In this document: positions 62,592-64,000 of the stretch, piece by piece | How positions within the stretch are numbered: the stretch's first letter is position 1 | How the letters are laid out: each line of letters begins with the position of its first letter | Assembly: GCA_011390635.1 (NCBI GenBank) | Contig: JAABSA010000015.1 | Span: 22,253-86,252, forward strand | Direction: 5' to 3' | From: Desulfotignum sp. | GTDB lineage: Bacteria > Desulfobacterota > Desulfobacteria > Desulfobacterales > Desulfobacteraceae | DNA: 64,000 nt | Translations under genes and position numbers: made by a program | Notes under the pieces: model-generated | Database searches by the model: none | What the model was told of the DNA's origin: nothing | The model's input: only the letters and a program-made list of their open reading frames with translations

Positions 62592-63983
62592 GTGAAAACC
62601 CATCAATTGTGGAATGTCCATTTTTTAAACCAGATCATTGACACCATGGCAGAAGGATTGTTCACCCTGGATGATCAGGGGATTATCACCTCCTGGAACC
62701 AGGCCATGGAAAAGATTTCCGGCTTTTCCGCTCTGGAGGCGGTGGGCAGAGGATGTGACATTCTCAAATGCAGCCGGTGCTACGGCAAACAATGCCCTGC
62801 TGATATCAATGCCTGCGGGGTCATGGTACATGGCCGCACTGAAGCCAAGGAATGCTTTGTCAGGCACAAGGATGGGTATGATGTGCCGGTGATCAAAAAT
62901 GCCCGCCTGGCAAAAGATGACCAGGGACAGATTCTGGGGATCGTTGAAACCATCACGGATCTTACTGCGCTTTCTGCGGCAAAAAAAACCGCAGATGATG
63001 CCCGGCGCCAGCTGCAGCAGGCCTACCGCCTGGGTAATATCATCGGCAAAAGCCCTGCCATGCAGAATGTGTTTGATGCCATCCGGGCTGCCGCAGACAG
63101 CCGGGCCACTGTGCTGATCCAAGGAGAAAGCGGCACCGGCAAGGAATTGGTGGCAAAAGCCATCCATTTCAATGCCTCAGGAGATCAGCGCCCCCTGGTA
63201 ACAGTCAACTGCTCAGCCCTGTCGGAAACCCTTCTGGAAAGCGAGTTGTTCGGCCATGTAAAAGGGGCTTTCACCGGGGCACACAAGGAACGTATGGGCC
63301 GGTTTGAGCAGGCAGATACCGGTACCATTTTTCTGGATGAAATCGGGGAATTGACTCCGTATATGCAGGTGAAGCTGTTGCGGGTTCTCCAGGAACGGGA
63401 GATCGAACGGGTGGGGGATACCAGAAAACGCGAGATCGATATCCGGATCATTGCCGCCACCAACAAAAACCTGACTGAGTTGACCAGAAAGGGGTTGTTC
63501 AGGGAAGACCTGTTCTATCGGCTCAAGGTGTTCACCATCCAGATCCCGCCCCTCCGGGACAGAAAGCCGGACATTCCTCTGCTGGCAGAGCATCTTGTCC
63601 AAAAAACCGGCAAGCGGGAAAACAAACGCATCAAAGGCGTTTCCCCCGGTGCCATGAAAATCTTCATGTCCCACAGGTGGCCCGGTAATGTCCGGGAGCT
63701 GGAAAATGCCATTGCGCATGCATTTGTGGTCTGCATGACCGATTATATTTCCCGGACCGATCTGCCGGTGGAACTCCAGAATGGCACCAGAGATACCGTG
63801 GGTAAAGCCATCCCTTCAGAACCACCAGGTCCGGCTGCAGAAAATATGACAAAAGAGTCCCTGGTGGCATTGCTGGAGCAATGCCAGTGGAACAAGGCTG
63901 AAGCGGCCCGGCGCATGGGCAAAAGCCGGACCCTGGTGTGGAAATTCATGAAAAAATGGAATATCCCCCTGCAGCAGCCCTAA
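62592..63983 (+). CDS. PAS-domain sigma-54-dependent transcriptional activator
   Basis: 463 residues from a GTG start with GGAG nine bases upstream. A PAS domain occupies about residues 10-125 and contains several Cys (ILKCSRCYGKQCPADINACG), suggestive of a redox or metal response. The AAA+ domain (about 145-375) has Walker A QGESGTGKELV, the GAFTGA loop and TIFLDEIGELTP. The C-terminal Fis helix-turn-helix ends with AARRMGKSRTLVWKFMKKWN. It activates sigma-54 promoters; its targets are not evident, and no -24/-12 element was found next to it. It lies 80 bases after yccF, same strand. Confidence 0.92.
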   Translation: MKTHQLWNVHFLNQIIDTMAEGLFTLDDQGIITSWNQAMEKISGFSALEAVGRGCDILKCSRCYGKQCPADINACGVMVHGRTEAKECFVRHKDGYDVPVIKNARLAKDDQGQILGIVETITDLTALSAAKKTADDARRQLQQAYRLGNIIGKSPAMQNVFDAIRAAADSRATVLIQGESGTGKELVAKAIHFNASGDQRPLVTVNCSALSETLLESELFGHVKGAFTGAHKERMGRFEQADTGTIFLDEIGELTPYMQVKLLRVLQEREIERVGDTRKREIDIRIIAATNKNLTELTRKGLFREDLFYRLKVFTIQIPPLRDRKPDIPLLAEHLVQKTGKRENKRIKGVSPGAMKIFMSHRWPGNVRELENAIAHAFVVCMTDYISRTDLPVELQNGTRDTVGKAIPSEPPGPAAENMTKESLVALLEQCQWNKAEAARRMGKSRTLVWKFMKKWNIPLQQP

Positions 63984-64000
63984 AATGGACTCCCGGTCAA

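Noticed and set aside
1..64000. tRNA, rRNA or insertion sequence genes
   Set aside because: No intergenic stretch showed a cloverleaf with T-loop consensus, rRNA-like sequence, or a transposase or integrase frame on reading both strands by eye.

Overview
The window reads as a chromosomal segment of a Gram-negative anaerobe, most likely a member of the Desulfobacterota close to the Desulfobacteraceae (inference from gene content, no marker gene seen). Pointers are a siroheme-decarboxylase subunit of the AhbB type, a split glutamate synthase with ferredoxin domains, a beta-oxidation operon, a TRAP transporter, many sigma-54 activators, HDOD and DUF169 proteins, and a Gram-negative envelope set (Lnt, RlpA, RND pump, lipoproteins). 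Fifty-one protein genes are supported. I see no rRNA, tRNA, transposase, integrase or CRISPR array.

Layout. 1-10 kb: a large PEP/pyruvate-binding protein (cut by the window edge) followed by a long GAPDH, then a two-gene RND efflux operon behind a large inverted repeat and a good promoter. 10-17.5 kb: an HDOD protein, a beta-oxidation operon on the minus strand (3-hydroxyacyl-CoA dehydrogenase, acyl-CoA dehydrogenase, thiolase), and a divergent GAF/sigma-54 activator with a coupled small gene. 17.7-23.7 kb: a small gene, then a three-gene glutamate synthase: glutamine amidotransferase, FMN synthase core with ferredoxin domain, and a GXGXG-GltD-ferredoxin fusion. 23.7-31 kb: a peptide-type binding protein, a ParB-like/AsnC-ligand-domain fusion with a phosphoesterase, and a polar amino acid ABC transporter with an intergenic terminator. 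30.2-33.4 kb: lnt-prfB-HD operon, with prfB carrying the programmed frameshift. 33.5-41.8 kb: a hybrid histidine kinase, a FabG-like reductase, Hsp20, Lon, RlpA and RecD2.

41.8-46.8 kb stands out. A roughly 51-bp piece of the recD2 3' end is repeated at 46.76 kb, bracketing about 5 kb that holds a GlrK/QseG/GlrR-like signalling trio (kinase, lipoprotein, sigma-54 response regulator) and a FeeM-like N-acyl amino acid synthase. Upstream of the synthase is a tandem array of 22-bp repeats. I read this as an inserted signalling module.

46.8-64 kb: a DMT exporter, a TRAP operon ending in a strong terminator, a radical SAM-transketolase-YjbQ-DMT-proline racemase run, a minus-strand series (MCE-domain lipoprotein, DUF1178, B12-type radical SAM, AhbB, MtnA, DUF2959 lipoprotein), and finally DUF169, YccF and a PAS/sigma-54 activator.

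Dispersed GC-rich palindromes at 5.3, 11.3 and 23.7 kb occupy intergenic sites. The first and third share sequence, so they may belong to one repeat family.
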